NCBI GenBank assembly: GCA_017165825.1 | Contig: CM029369.1 | Coordinates: forward strand, 8,448,816-8,512,815 | DNA from: Hepsetus odoe | Taxonomy: Eukaryota; Chordata; Actinopteri; Characiformes; Hepsetidae | DNA length: 64,000 nt | Reading direction: 5' to 3' | Translations under genes and position numbers: made by a program | The notes under the pieces: model-generated | Databases searched by the model: none | Seen by the model: only the letters and a program-made list of their open reading frames with translations | What the model was told of the DNA's origin: nothing | Shown: in pieces, positions 34,012 through 47,700 of the stretch | Position numbering within the stretch: position 1 is the first letter of the stretch | Layout of the letters: every line of letters starts with the position of its first letter

Positions 34012-37000
34012 GATGTAAAGAAAGGAGAATGGATAATGGAAAATATAATAAGATGATTTAAGGGAAACTTTATTTTAAACCTATTTTAAGAAAAGGCCCT
34101 GTAAAGGCCTTATATTTAGAGATGCAGCTTAAGGAGCAGCATGCATTTTTTAAACAGTGAAGACCAGCAAAATAAAAGTCAAATATTACCATTTATTGTT
34201 TCTTTCTTTGTTACGTTTTTTTCTATGGACATTTTAGAAATTCAGTTTTTTGTGGCTGCTGAACACAAATGTGATTAACTGCTGTGGCTGGGTTGGGTGT
34301 GGCCAAAGGAAAGAGCTGTGGAATCACCTGATTCTTCTCACCTGTCTGTGATTTTTGCATTGTTTGAAGATCTCGCTGCAAAGGCAGCTCTGATCTGCTA
34401 TAGAAAGCTAAAATATAACATTAAAGTGCAGGAAAGCACTTTATTTACAATATGGAGTGTGTCCTTCAGCCACAATCTAGACTTTACATGCAACAAACAA
34501 AAATGTTATTGGGTCTTGCTCCTCAAAATCAGCTTAAACAGGGCAGCTACAAAAATACAGCATTTCAGAGCAGAAAAACTAGACTGATGATGTACTGAGC
34601 ACCACACCATGTTAAAGGAATCCTGCTACCATAGATTAGTTATGTAGGTAGTTAGCTACTAACTCTTGTATGCACTTTTTTCCCAACCAAGTTAATGTGT
34701 TAATTAAAACACTTCTGAGTGAAGCTCCCATCAATCTAGATATACCTTTGTTAATTTATTCAGGTCATCCCGCATAGTTCTTATTCCAGCTTGTTAGGCA
34801 TAGCCAAGAGAATGAAAATAAGACCTTTCACATGATCCATATGAGAGTTTCCAGTTGTGATCAGTGGATGCAATGAAGATTTGACTGGAATTGAATATAA
34901 AGGCCTTGGTTGGTGAGTTTTCTATATTTTATGGTTTTTTTTTTGTTGTTTTTTTTAATGCTTTGGAGCCCATCAGAAAAATTAATTAATTACGTCTCTT
35001 CTCCACAGGTACCTTCTTTGCTGTGTGAGAGTGGGAGGGTTATTTCACTTATTCAAACATAGCTAATCCCTGCACTGGTGCACATTATGTTGGACTCTGT
35101 TCAGTTTAGTATGCAGATTGTTATGGCTGGAATGTGAATGAGCAAACCTAGTGAGCCAAACTCAACAGTGTGTAGAGTGGGATGTACAGAAGATGGCCAC
35201 TTGGTGTCAGTGTTCATCTTTCATACAAGAACGCTAACTGCGCGTTAGGGTGCCTAGGAAGACGGAGGCCAAGCGGAGGTCTGCCGTTTACAGCAAAAAC
35301 CTTGTTTTATTGATGCTGGTTGTGAGATGGATAAGGCCTCAGAAGAATTTCAGATGCTCTCTGTTGATATAAGTCCCTCTTTGCTCAGAGCACTGATGTG
35401 TGACTTAAAGAACTGTCCACCCCAAACACCCAAATGGTGGAGCCAGTCTAGTCCCACAGTTTACAATCACTGTATCGCTCCAGGAAAACATCCGTTTGAT
35501 GTCATGGACAATGGAAAAGTACAACACAGCTAGTGATACCGAGTGGGTGTGTAGGCACCCTGCCCTCCCCTAAATATCATTGTGACTCTGGAAAATGGCA
35601 ATTTACTCTCAGCAGGGGTCCAAATGACAAGATGGACAGCATTAGGCGGTCCATTTGAGGCCAAGGAGGGGATAACCATTTAATCTGAGCAGGCTTTGTG
35701 CACCAGGGAAGAAAATCTGAAAATCAATATTTTGTCTGGTTTCTGAGCAGAGTAATCTTTCACAGGAACAGGTGTCCCTTCACTCAGCAAAACCTCTTGT
35801 CCTTTGTGCCACACACCCAGTTATAGCAGCTTTTGGAAGGAAATACTTGCATGCTGGGGCTGTGAGGCGATTGCTGCGAAGTGTAGTCCTTTTAAATACT
35901 TTGGCTTTTGACTGATAGTGGGTCAATAATGGGTGCCTTTTCATATGGGCTTAGACAGATGTATGTAGCTTGATAATGACCAGAAAATGGAAATGCATGG
36001 TGAGAGATGCATCAAATTCATTAAATCCATGTTGAACTGTGCACTAATGTTATTTGGTGACAGTGGCATGAATGTTGTTCGAATGGCCTTTTTTTTGGGC
36101 TCCCAATTTAGTTCCCTTCAATGGCATAAACTCCTCCGAGTCAGTGACGTCTTTGACGTCTCTAAACGCACGCTACAGGATGTTGTTGCAATGTTTTGCA
36201 TGCGTGACTAAATTTTATTTTAAGTCTTTTAGTATGTCATTTATTTCCTCCTTCTGTTCCTTCCACAAACAAGAGTGGCAGCCTTTTGCAGAAAAACACT
36301 GTGACGTTGGCCTTGAGTGAAATCCCCAAAATTGATGTCAGTTTCCTGGTAAAAGACTGCACTGCGCTGTGTTTATGGCTTCATGTCAGCAAGATGTGTC
36401 CAGGGATCTGCATTTGGCTTACTCTTTGGTAGAGCATGCCCAGTTCAGAGAAAGACTGCAGTAGCTTTCAGGCTTTCATTGTGATTCATTGTGAATGAGC
36501 ACCATACACTTCAACGCTTCCTTTTAAAGGCTTGGCCTTTGAATAGGCACTTGCCCCAGTCCTGTAACTATCCCAGGTGCCCTTATTAACAATGATCAGA
36601 GCACAGGGGGTTCTCCTTCTGCCTCTTTTGGGGAAGGGCTTATCTCCCCTTCCCTGATTCTTGCTTTTCTCTTCAGCAGGCAGGTCAATTACGTCCTTGT
36701 ATAAATAGCCTGCAAAACAAGGGTCAGAGGTCAGGGCCAAGCTGTGCCATAGGGGGATTGAGTATAGAAACCCAAGAGAGATCAGGTGTCTCCTCCTTAT
36801 GGGAACAGGAGGGGCACTGAGAACACCTGAGTGATTCACAAGGGGGTGGGAATGGTCTGGATGGAGAAAACGCACTGCTTCTATAGGGAATTTGCTAAGA
36901 GGGGGCAACCATCCAGCTCCGTTTTCCCTCAAACAGGTCAGGTGCTTCCAGTTTCATTTTATGCTGCTGAGACTGTTAGCAGAGGCCATGCTCAGCAGCT

Positions 37001-40000
37001 GTGCATCCCCATACAAATCACTTAACCTACTGCGCATGGCTTCAACTGAGCAAGGCTTTCAGGAGGTAGTACTCTCTCCAGGGTTCCAGTGCTTTGTTGC
37101 TTTGGGAGAAGAGAAGCCTCTTGTGTTAAGCACTAATTGCCTTTGGGCACCCAGCATGCCCTAACAGATGGCTGAATGGTCAGCTAAGGTCAGGAAAGGT
37201 CAGAGCTGTTTGTGGTTGTTGTGACATGGTTGATGCTGTGCAGCATGCAGGTGGATGGCTAGATAGTGAACTATGACCTCTTCTCACCTGCTTTCCACAA
37301 GAATCCAGAAGGTTTCCCCATATCTGAAATTCAAGGCTTACTAGGCCTGCATCTGTAGTATTTCATCAGCATATACTATATATATATATATTTTATATAC
37401 TATATATTCTGTTACTCAAAGGTGCTGTGCTCATTGTAAGTGCTAAAGTACACAGTTTAAGAGAAAGTTAAAATGCCATGCATACTATGCAAAGATGTAG
37501 AAAGGACAGATCCTGCAGACCACTCAGCCTGTAACAGGACTCCAGAACGCATGTGGACGAAGGTCTGAATCCCCTACCCCAAGGCTGACAGCATAAACAT
37601 CCCACCCTAGTACAGTAAACAAGGCCACGTGTTCATGAAATTGCTCATGAAACCACATGAGACTCTTGTCAGTCATAGCTTGGAGCGGTTTCACAGGTGT
37701 TAGGTGTCCCTTTGGCTGGTGAACAGGACAAAGTTCCTCTTCATAAATCATCATAATGGGTGGCAGGATCAGCTGTCTGTCTTGGTTGATGATGGATTTG
37801 TGACATAGGGTTAATGGATGTTAGATGAAATATTTTGACCTGGAGTTGAATTCATAAAGAACTACACAGCAGTGCTGTTCTTGGATTAGTTTTGCTCTTT
37901 GGAATGTGCAACTTATTACTGTTCCTTTGGGGAAATGTCTGATCCTGGTTCAGTGGTTTCTTTTGTGTGAACCTTCAAATACGTTCCCTGGCAGATTGTT
38001 TCTGCATGTGACTGTAACCTATTCCAATATGAAGGTGGTACTTAAGATGTGTAAGTGCTCAAAGTGATATTGTCGTGTTAAAAAAACTGCAGCGTTTGCA
38101 TTTGGCCAGCACTAGCAGTGCTCTAAAGTTGCATTGGGGCGTAATGTCAGAACACAGTGTTCTCTATGGGAGCCTCTCCATGGCCATGTTTAGCAGCTGT
38201 TAATGCCCATTCCTAGATTACACATATCTGAAAGATATCCTGGAGTTGGATATCTGTGCTGGGATCTGATTTCTCTTTCTTTCATTGCAATCTTCGTCAA
38301 TGTACAGATCCTAGTTCATCACCCCTACTCCAAGACGCTATGTGAACCCAGGCTGAACAGAACAGTCTGTGCTTACAGGGTGCACGTAGGATCCAAATCA
38401 GCCCCCTATCTCCACCTTTCTGTTCACAGTTTCCACCCCATGGGCTCCTCCATGCCTGTCTCAGGGGCTCCCTCTCTCGCCCCCACCCCTGCAGTGCCAT
38501 TCATTCTGCATGCACCTATCACAACTTTCATCACTGCATTCTTTCCAGTGTCTGCGATGCCTGGAATGGAACGGGCCACTGACTCTTTTTCACGGTACAG
38601 GTTCTTAGGCAGGAACTCCCTGACACCAGAACCAGCCTTGCAAGCAGAGGCATTACTTGGATTAGATTTATTCACCACCTTAGAGGAGGAAAAATGCTGA
38701 TCTTGGATCAGTTCTTGTTTTGCACCCTCTTTTTGAAATTATGTGTATGCTGCAGTTGATTCAATTACAAAATAATTAAGGTAATGATGGAAAATGTCAT
38801 ATTTTAAACAGCTTTTTCATATTTATCCTGGCTAATGCCTTTAAAAAGGCATCTTAGGGTTAGTCAGAGTGAAATGTATGACTTGACCTTTTCACCAGTG
38901 GTACTCTCAAAAGAGAAAATTATTCTGCTGAGGCTCATGGATCATCCGATGTGGAAATGGAAAGTGGAAGTCAATAGCAACTTAATTCTTTTGAACTGGA
39001 AACAGACCTCCCTTTGAGCCGCTTTATAAATATGGGCTTGAACTTCTTTAAACCAGCTGTTGTCCAGCCCAAAGTACTGCAGATGAGAGATCGTCTCAAG
39101 AAGGCCATCGTTGTTGTTGTTGTTTTCTAGACTGCTTTCTACTTTTTGTTTCGACACAATGAATCAGAGGGTTTGAGTATTTCTAATCAATATCAGAACC
39201 ACTAAAAGATGAAGTGAATAACATTGATTGCCTCTTTATTGGCCCCAGACAAGGACTGTGATATATTAGACAACAAGTGAACAGTCTGTTCTTGAAATCA
39301 ATGTGTTGGAAGCAGTAAAATGGAGCAAGTGTAAGGATCTGAGTGACACAAGCCAAATTTTAATTGCTAGATTACTGGCTCAGGGCATCTCCAAAACAGC
39401 AGGTCTTGTGGGGTGTTCCTAGTATGCATTGGATGGCACATACCAAAGACTGTCCTAGAAAGTTTTGAATGAGGCTGCATAGCAGCAGACCAGGCTGATT
39501 GCCCATGCTGAGCTCTAGCTACCACAGGTTTATACAATGGGCTTGTGACAATCAGAACTACACCATAAAAAAAAAAAGACCAGATACCATAGGACACCTT
39601 GAGTCATGAGGAGTCCATAAATGAATTGGTCAAAACTCTTTTGTTGGCACAAGTGAAATCCACACAATTATGACCAGATGGTTTTAATGTTATGGCTGAT
39701 CATTGTTGCCATTGACATGGCTTATTATTTCTGCTCATGCTGATCTAGGCTGTGTGTGCGTGTGTGTTTACCCTGTATGTGTGTAAATCTGAATGTCACT
39801 GATATCTCTGGGAAAGCATGCTGCCCCTGATCGGTTCTCTACTCACAGATGCAAGTGCCTCATGGGACGTCAGGATGGAGGGGATTCACTGTAATTGTAG
39901 CGATTATTGTAAACAGGCACACTGGTATTGAGTTCTTCTTCCTCCAAGCCCACTTCCTTCCCCATCCGGGTGAGTTGCACGTCAGTCTTCCCCGCTGGCT

Positions 40001-40520
40001 CAGCTGGAAGTGCCAGTGTGTTTGTGCATCTAGCTATCGGCTTCGCTTCACAAGTGTCACTTCACCCTCTGTGCATTTGGCAGCTTTTCAGGGGATTATG
40101 ACCAATGCTAATGGGTCATAAATGGTCAATTAGTGTGCTGATTGGTAGAGTGTCCCCTTGCAATTAAAGAGTAAAATAAGAAGTCTGTTAATTGGCAAGC
40201 TCATTAAGTCCTTATTCATGATGTGCTGTTTGCTGAACACTAGCAAATATATCTAGATCAGTTTCATCATGGAAAAATTGCTTCAGTAATTTGATACTTT
40301 TTATAGTGCTTCTCATAAATAGCAAAAAAGAAAATAAGAAAATAATACACTTCCCATCTGTTGATGATTCAAGAGTTATTCTTCACATTTGTCTTCCAAA
40401 AATAATCAGTCAACATTATTTGTAGTAGTACTAGTTGTAATAGAATACAACTACTATAGTAAAATTATATATTTTGAAATGTTTTGCCACAAAAAATCAG
40501 CTAACATAGATGTTGTTAAT
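34012..40520. other. Intergenic DNA, no gene recognised
   Basis: Unique-looking DNA with several open frames that show no family resemblance. The longest is 38203-38700 (165 codons), with overlapping frames on the other strand. A TATAAATA and a direct-repeat nuclear-receptor-like site occur near 36700-36733. An AT repeat lies at about 37374-37392. The words TGATCTTGGATCAG (38698-38711) and GATCCTAGTTCATC (38307-38320) suggest an old, unclassified repeat around 38.3-38.7 kb. Confidence 0.6.
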
Positions 40521-40531
40521 GTTTTTCTGTG

Positions 40532-40835
40532 TATGAGCACTGCACAAAAATATTGAGCCACCTGACATTTCTTCAACATTCGGAACAAAATAGAAGAATA
40601 GTTCTCCAGACTTCTTGAGGGCCATATTTTTTATATCTCATTTTCAGTCCAGTCCCTGTACCTGACCAGTTTTACAGCATTGTTTTTGTTAAGCCACACA
40701 GTGGCCTACATACAAATCCTTTAAGAAGAGCAAAGCCGTCTAACAGAAGACATGAAACGATGAGGAAACAGGTGCAGATGATTCCAGATGATCAAGCTGG
40801 TGATTAGTGTACTGGTGAACTGGTATTTAGGCACC
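40532..40835. mobile_element. Possible Tc1-like element remnant
   Basis: GAGCACTGCACAAAAATATT followed by GAGCCACCTGACATTTCTTC resembles the terminal sequence of a fish Tc1-like element, and CAGACTTCTTGAGGGCCATA fits its interior. No transposase frame survives and the boundaries are uncertain. Confidence 0.4.
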
Positions 40836-41008
40836 TTGTATCTTTTGGCACTTTGCTGCCTGTCACAGTAAACGTTTGTCTTCTACTCAATGTTACTCAG
40901 TGTAACTAATCTAGACTCTCTGGGATGTGCTGAAGAAACTAGTCGGATCCATGGATGCCTAACACCTGCAGAGGTCTTGCCATGCCCTTTTAGGTCAGAG
41001 CTTATTTG

Positions 41009-41010
<2 letters not shown>

Positions 41011-41052
<42 letters not shown>
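41011..41052 (+). repeat. (GA)n microsatellite
   Basis: About 20 copies of GA at the 3' side of the reverse-oriented retrotransposon remnant. Confidence 0.95.
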
Positions 41053-41054
<2 letters not shown>

Positions 41055-41119
41055 TGGTGACTACTATGAAAAGACGAAGAGCAGGTAATCTGAAGTTGGT
41101 TCAAGTAGTTATCTGTTTT

Positions 41120-42535
41120 TTATTTCAGCTGCTCCCATTAGGGTCACCACAGCAGAACAACAGTCTCCATTTCTTCCTGTCTTCTGCATCTCCTTCCTTC
41201 AAACCAAATGCTTCCATGTCCTCTCTCACCACATTTATAAGCATCCTCTTTGGTCTTCCTCTTTTCCTCTTTCCTTAGCATCTTTAACTCTGCCAGCTCC
41301 AACTCTGCTGCCTGTCTTTTCATCAGGGCCACTGTCTCCAACCTGTATAGCACAGTCTCACTGTCATCCTGTAAACATTTCCTTTCACTCTTGCTGGCAC
41401 CCGTCTGTCACAGATCACTCTAGACGACCCATCCTGACCAATCCACTTTCCTCCCTTCCATTCACACTCATGTATTGTCTTTGTCATGCTCACTTTCATT
41501 CCTCTTCCCTCTAGAGCATATCTGCACTTCTCCAAATTCTCCTTAAGATGCTCTCTACTCTCCCTACAGATCACAATATCAATAGCATCACAGTCCATGG
41601 TCAGCCTGTCAGCCTGTCTGTTACTGTGGCAGATAAGAATACTTTTAATGTAAACATTACTCCTGCTGCAGACCTCACTATTGTCACAATGCCCTCATAC
41701 ATATCCTGTACTATTCTGACATACGACGCTGCTAATCCTGGCTTCCACACCCTCAGAGCAAACATTGCATTGGTTTTGGTCTTTCTAGGCATAAAGCCAT
41801 ACTGCTGCTCACTAATCATCACCTCTTTTCTTAACCTAGCTTCCACTACTCTTTCCTATAACTTCATGCTGTGGCTGATCAACTGTATCCCTCTATAGTC
41901 ACGACAGCTCTGCGCATCATCCAAATCGGTACCAGTACATTTCTCCACTCGTCAGAATTTCTTTCACTTTCCAATATTGTGTTAAAAAATCTGGTTTGAA
42001 ACTGCACTGCATTCTCTCCTAAACTCCTCCATGCTTCCACAGGTATGTCATTTGGACCAACAACCTTTTCATTCTTCAGCTTCATCACCACCCTTACTTC
42101 TATTTTGCTAATCCGCTGCACTTCCTGGTTCACTATCCTCACATCATCCAGTTTTCTTTTATCTTATTGTCTTCAGTCATCAGCCCCTCAAAGTACTCTT
42201 TCCATCTTCTCAACATACTCATATTCATTTGTGAGTATGTTTCCATTTCTATCCTTTATCGACCTAACCTGCACATGTTTTCTTCCTTGCAGTCTTCCTT
42301 TTTCAGGTTCTACCATTTGATCCTTGACCCTGCCCTCACCTTCATCTTCTTGATCTCCAAAGTCATCCTACAGACCACCATCCCATGCTGTTTAGCTAAG
42401 CTCTTCCAGTCACTACTTTGAAGTCTCCAATCTCCTTCAGACCAGCCTTCCTGCAAAGGATATAATCCACCTGTGTGTATCTTCCTCCACTCTTGTATGT
42501 GCAGATTGTTGCAAGTAGTGATGAATTGTTTTCAA
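41120..42535 (-). pseudogene. Decayed RTE-type non-LTR retrotransposon (endonuclease/reverse transcriptase)
   Basis: Reading on the minus strand, fragments in different frames appear in order. First is an endonuclease end with TYKSGGRYTQVDYILC (about 42440-42510), then a segment with VVGPNDIPVEAWRSLGE (42.0-42.1 kb). Next come EQQYGFMPRK and IVQDMYEG (41.65-41.81 kb), then VICRESREHLKENLEKCRYA and VICDRRVPARVKGNVYR (41.34-41.6 kb), and last LETVALMKRQAAELELAELK (41.23-41.34 kb). The order matches the common fish RTE-like element. The stretch with the reverse transcriptase FxDLxKAYD catalytic region is deleted and the second catalytic motif is mutated, so it is dead. The 3' end is shared with the fragments at 29.5 and 55.5 kb. 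Confidence 0.85.
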
Positions 42536-44560
42536 ATGGTAATTGTTTGCAGGATCCTCTGTCAGCTATAGCTCAAAACCACACTGAGTGCAGAATTCAT
42601 CCTGGTTCGCCCTGCTGGCTTACACTGCACAGCTCTATAAAATATGCACTGATCACAGAGTGTTTCATTAATTTAACGAGTTCCCTCTGCAGAGAAGAAG
42701 CATGTTCCAAACCCTCAGGTCTCCTCCAGGGGTTATCAGATTACAAAGGCCAGTTCTCGGACACCCGTCCAAAGCAATTGTGGACTGTCAAGGCTTGGTT
42801 TTGTGAATTCTCACTTTCCCATTCTGCTGTACAAACAGGCTACGGGAATAGAAGCGTACAAATCAGGAATGTGAGCCTTACTCATAGAGCATGGAGAGGA
42901 GGAGTGAGATGGGGGGGGTGATTATGATTGTGTGTTGGGGTCATCTTTCCTAATAGGAAGGGAGTATTTAATATTTGACATAGTGAGGAGAGGAAACTGT
43001 GGTTAGGGTGACGGTGCTAGAATGTGCAGCATGCGCCTGTACATGGGGCCTCCCTGTCCTGATGGGCACAACCAGGTGGGGCAGCGGGACCAAGCACGAA
43101 TTGCCCCCTGTTGCCTCATCAATGCAAATTAACTTGGGTGACTGGAACAGTATCCTCTGGTCCTGAACTGACTCCTTGGCAATCTTGGCAAAACTTCCTT
43201 GGATGCAGTGGATAGGCAGCCATGTATCAATGATTATGGTCCTAGGTACATGACTGAACAGAGTACCTTATTTGCTGCCAAGACACAAACTGTGCAAAGG
43301 CATCAGCACTGACTCTCTCAACACAATGAGACTGTAACTGATTTGATCAGTTTCAAACATAACCCCCTTTTATATACCAGTGATGTTTGGGCCTTGCTCC
43401 TGAACTGCAGTTTTACTAGGATACTTGAATTCAAGTAAATCAGGCCTTCAAGGAGACGTTCGAGACATGAATAGCTTCACATAGGAAAATTTACTCCTAC
43501 AAGTTTTGCAGGCCACATATCTTTAACACTTTGTTGGTTCTCTGTAGAATTAGTTTTTTTTCCCTTGCAATGCGTAATTATAGGTGTTGACAATTGTGTA
43601 ATGTAGATGTTAATAGCTATGCCAACCTGTGTCCACACTTAACCTCTTCTCATTTCATTACCATCATGTTCCTGGATGGGCAAATGGGCTCAGTGACGGC
43701 TGGTCATAACATTAACATTTAATAACACCTATTGAAATCTCACATATCACTTTTGAGAGCTTTCTTAAATACAGTAATAAAGCTAAGAATCAAACTGTCT
43801 AGTTCGTTTCTGCTTTCACTGAAATGTTGATTTGTCCAGCAAGCTACCGCAGCAGTTAATTTATTTCAACTACAATACAGAACATGACAAATGATTGATA
43901 AAAACAGCAAATTACAATGTAAAAATATAACCTGCATGTTTGTTATAAGCAGTTAAAAGCTTGAAATATGTGTCAACCTGTATATTACTGCCCTTGACAA
44001 TAACTAATACAGCTAGCGTACACACATACGGCTGAATAAATTAATCCGCTCTAAACGTTGCCATGTGGTGATGCACTCAATTTGGCTGTATTCAACTCCC
44101 ATTCATTCATTCATTCATTTTCTAAGCCGCTTGTATAAATAATATTAAAATGGGCAAGCAGAATTTTACACTGGAAGGAACTAATTCAACCCACCTTTTC
44201 TAATTCCAGTCATCAGCAGGCAGATGTAGTTGTGTCTTGGGTTTAAAAATTAGCCCCACGGAAAAGCAAATCTAGGGGGTGTTTTCTTTCTGGTAACATG
44301 CCACCGTGCTTTTGACAGAATGTTTGACTCTGAAACTTGAGCTAGAGATTAATCAGCTTTATTTTAGACAGCTTTTTTTCTCTTACCACCTGATGGTGGG
44401 GCTGTTGTTTGTAGGTCTGTGAGATAAAAAAATGAAAGCATTTAGATAAAATAAAAGCATTTTGTTTCAAAAGCAAGTAAAATGATGTGGATGGCTAAGA
44501 TTTAAAGACCTTTTTTCGATGCCTTGAAGACGAGTCAGGATTAAGGCATGTCCTGAAGGA
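42536..44560. other. Intergenic DNA, no gene recognised
   Basis: Unique sequence with a short (ATTC)n run at about 44101-44119 beside TTTCTAAGCCGCTTG, a word seen in fish L2-like tails. A 148-codon frame at 42475-42921 begins on the antisense side of the retrotransposon and is not considered a gene. Confidence 0.6.
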
Positions 44561-44567
44561 GCATTTA

Positions 44568-44766
44568 AGTGAAAAAAGTGAAAGTGACTATTTTCGTCAT
44601 TGGGAAACAAGGCACAGCACACACTGAGACATACCAAAATCCAGCCTCTGCATTTCACCCATACACAGCGCACAGCAGGGGGCAGCTATTTAAAGCACCC
44701 TGGGAGCAGTGATGGGGATTGTACCTTGCTCAAGGGTACCTCAGAGCAACCTACTGGTCTGGGATT
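44568..44766 (-). mobile_element. tRNA-derived SINE, head-truncated
   Basis: Contains AAGTGAAAGTGACTATTTTC, CAGCAGGGGGCAGCTATTTA and TTGTACCTTGCTCAAGGGTA, and ends at CTACTGGTCTGGGAT, just short of the tRNA-like promoter. The copy is 5'-truncated. Confidence 0.8.
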
Positions 44767-44769
44767 TTT

Positions 44770-47700
44770 TAAAATGAACATGGAATGAGAATTAGAATAA
44801 GGATTTCACAGATGGGCATCATTGAATAATGCCTTTAAACCTCCTAAATTGCTTGCTCAACCGATTTTGGTTAATCACAGTCCAGTGTGTAACATTCCTT
44901 TGCATAAAATGTGGTGAGGCTAATAAAAGATGTTTTGCCAGAACAAAACATCTAAACCAAGATCCACTAAGAAGTTCCTGTTAGAGTGCATTTTTATCAT
45001 CTTCAGCAATGTTTTATTCTTGCACACTGGAGTCACTCTGACACTGAGGTTCATTGGGCATGTGTGCAGAAATGGTTCACATAAATTCACATAAAAGAAT
45101 GAGCTTAGGTTGGGTTTAAATAAAATTTTGTTGGACTGCATTTGGGTTCACAGTCAAAACTTGGTGTTGAGGGTCAGGTTGGACCCGGGTAGATAATTTT
45201 CTTGGGTTATATTTGAGTTCAGTTAAAAATTTCAGTCCAGATTATAGCTCTGTGTTGGAGGAACTGTTTGCTGCCAAAAAATCCATCAATAAAGCAGAAG
45301 CTGCTGCAGTGGTGCTGCTAGCCAGAATGTGGACGAGTTGGAAGGAAGTTGATGATTGTGGTACAGTCAGTGGTCTGGACGCTGGATGTCACTGACGTCC
45401 TGCGTTTCCTCCCAGCTCATCTGGACGCGGCTCATGCTAGTTTGAGCTGAGGGATTGAGCGGTCAGGGCTGTGGAGAATTTTAGGCTTACAGAAAGCTTT
45501 GGGGTGTATGTACATGTCTGTAGGTTAGAGGGGTGTGGGGAGAGTAATTGCTTCTCGCAGGACTATAGTTCTGTTGTTCATGGGGCTCCAGGCCCACCTG
45601 CTGCCTGACCTTGACCTGGGCCATTTCAGTTTCAGCTGGCCAAAAGAAGTCAGGGTGACCTGAGCCTTGTTGCACCCGACTAGCCCTCAGGGCTCAGGGG
45701 AGATGGATGGTGACCCCATGACCTTCTCCATTCCTGTTGACTCAGTAGCGCAAAACCAGCTGGCTGTAGCAGGTGGCCGGACTTCTTTTCCCAGAGGTGT
45801 ATCCATAATGGCAGATCCTGGGGGATGGATGTGTTCAGTGAACACAAAGCAGGAACTGAAGGACCTCCTAAATCTGATCTGGGACCTGCTCACTGAGCAC
45901 AGTTTAGTTTAGTACAATCCAGGATGAGATCCTGAGACCCTCCAAATTTATTTATTTTTTTCTTTACTGCTCATAAAAGTGTTTTGCCTGTCCTTGAAGC
46001 AATTAGGCCCCCCGTTTGCATTTTACAGAACTGAGACGTCATCCACCACCCTGGAGTTTATAACTAATATACTTTGATAGGAAATAACAATTAATCGCTT
46101 ATTAATGACAGGGGAATCCCAAAATCGGCCCAGCATGACACCCCGCGCAGCTGGTGTCTTGTGTGCTAGAGAGTGTTTTGTTTAACTTAGTATGTCATAT
46201 AGGTTTAATGACTTATTAAGTAAACTAAACTTTTTGGGGAAAAAAATCTTCAATTTTCATCCTCTGAGAGTTTAAATTGAGACCAGATTTCCTCTTTTGT
46301 GCAGTGAGAATGACCCAATGCAGGGAACTGGCTAGAGACAATTGTAACACCCATAATTAAAAGTGTTACTCACATTGATGTGTGCTCTGAGGCATCTCCA
46401 CTTGCCTGGCACAGAGAAAGGTGTGCTGCTCCCTGCCATGAAGATACTGTCAGGAATATTTCAGATTTTTTTTGCCTTGTGAGTGTCCCTGCACACTGAC
46501 TGGTCAAACTTAGTTTTTTTGGTTTGTTTTTCTTCATGTGTGGGTATTTGTCATCATTAAACATCTGTAGCGAGTGAATGCTGATGAGTGAAGTTCCTTA
46601 GAGACTAACCGGTAGCCATTTTAATGTTAATTAAACAGCTGTTTTAGACTTAAAAATCCTTTGTATTAATCAAATTTCCCCCATTTTGAGAATCCATAAA
46701 ATAGTACCTCTTGAGTCTTTTCAGAAAACAATTTGTGAACATTTTGAGACTAAGAATAATTGCATTAACATTTATTCTGAATTATTATAGTTACATTTTA
46801 TTACATTAATTTACAGCAATTAATCAAACAAAATAACATTTTATATAAAACATGCAAATAACTAAAATGTGCATTACAATCATAACCATACAATGACAGA
46901 TCAATAATGGACCATTCAAAAAATATATGTATGACATGTGGTCACTGTATCATTATCTTACATTATTAGAAAAAGGACACCACTGTAACTTTATAGCATC
47001 CATAAAGCTGTAATTTGTGAATATATTAATGCTTAACTACTTGGCCTGTCCAGGACATCTCTGCCTTTTACCCCACCAGTGCTGGGAAAGGCTCCATCAC
47101 CTCCCTTGACCCTAGCTAGGTTAAGTGGTTCAGTTAATTGACGGAAGGAAGAAAAGCATGGTCACTGCTCAGGATTCTTGCTTTGCAAACTCAACATTTT
47201 AGGTGGGATAAAAAGGCTAAACTGTAAACTAAGAGCAAAAATCCACCATTACTTTTACTTACTATTAGAAGGACCATGTGTGTTTGTAGTTGTGCATCTG
47301 TTCTGTATGCGTGTGATGGAGGGGGTCCAGCGGGATTTAGTCTCCTGCCTTCTGCCCTGCTCCTGCTGGGACGCCTCCAATAGGCTTATTCATGATCACT
47401 TTATTAATCTGACATAAGCCAACAAACATATTTAGGGCAGAGGAAAACACCCACCCACAACACACACACAAACAGGACTGCTGTGTAGTGGCACATTTGA
47501 CTCCCTCATAAACATATCCATTCTCACTTTGCTAGAGACAGAGTGATCTCATACCTTGTTTTGAATGCAACCCACCATGTTTAGTTTGCAGTTTATTCTC
47601 TGAAAGATCGTCTGAGCAGACTTTGTTTGGCTTTATGGGCATATGCTTTATTTATTTTGAACATAGACCTGCCAAGTTGAGTGGAAAGCAAAATCATTTG

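Noticed and set aside
36486..36932. 148-codon minus-strand frame
   Set aside because: Composition and overlapping frames suggest chance; no family resemblance or conserved motif.
38203..38700. 165-codon + strand frame, the longest outside tns1 exons
   Set aside because: Overlapping minus-strand frames, no domain, and repeat-like words at both ends; more likely an old repeat.
42475..42921. 148-codon + strand frame
   Set aside because: Its first part is antisense to the endonuclease remnant of the RTE element; the rest shows no similarity.
45667..45912. 81-codon frame with a short helical end
   Set aside because: No similarity, overlapping minus-strand frames and no splice context; left as unassigned.
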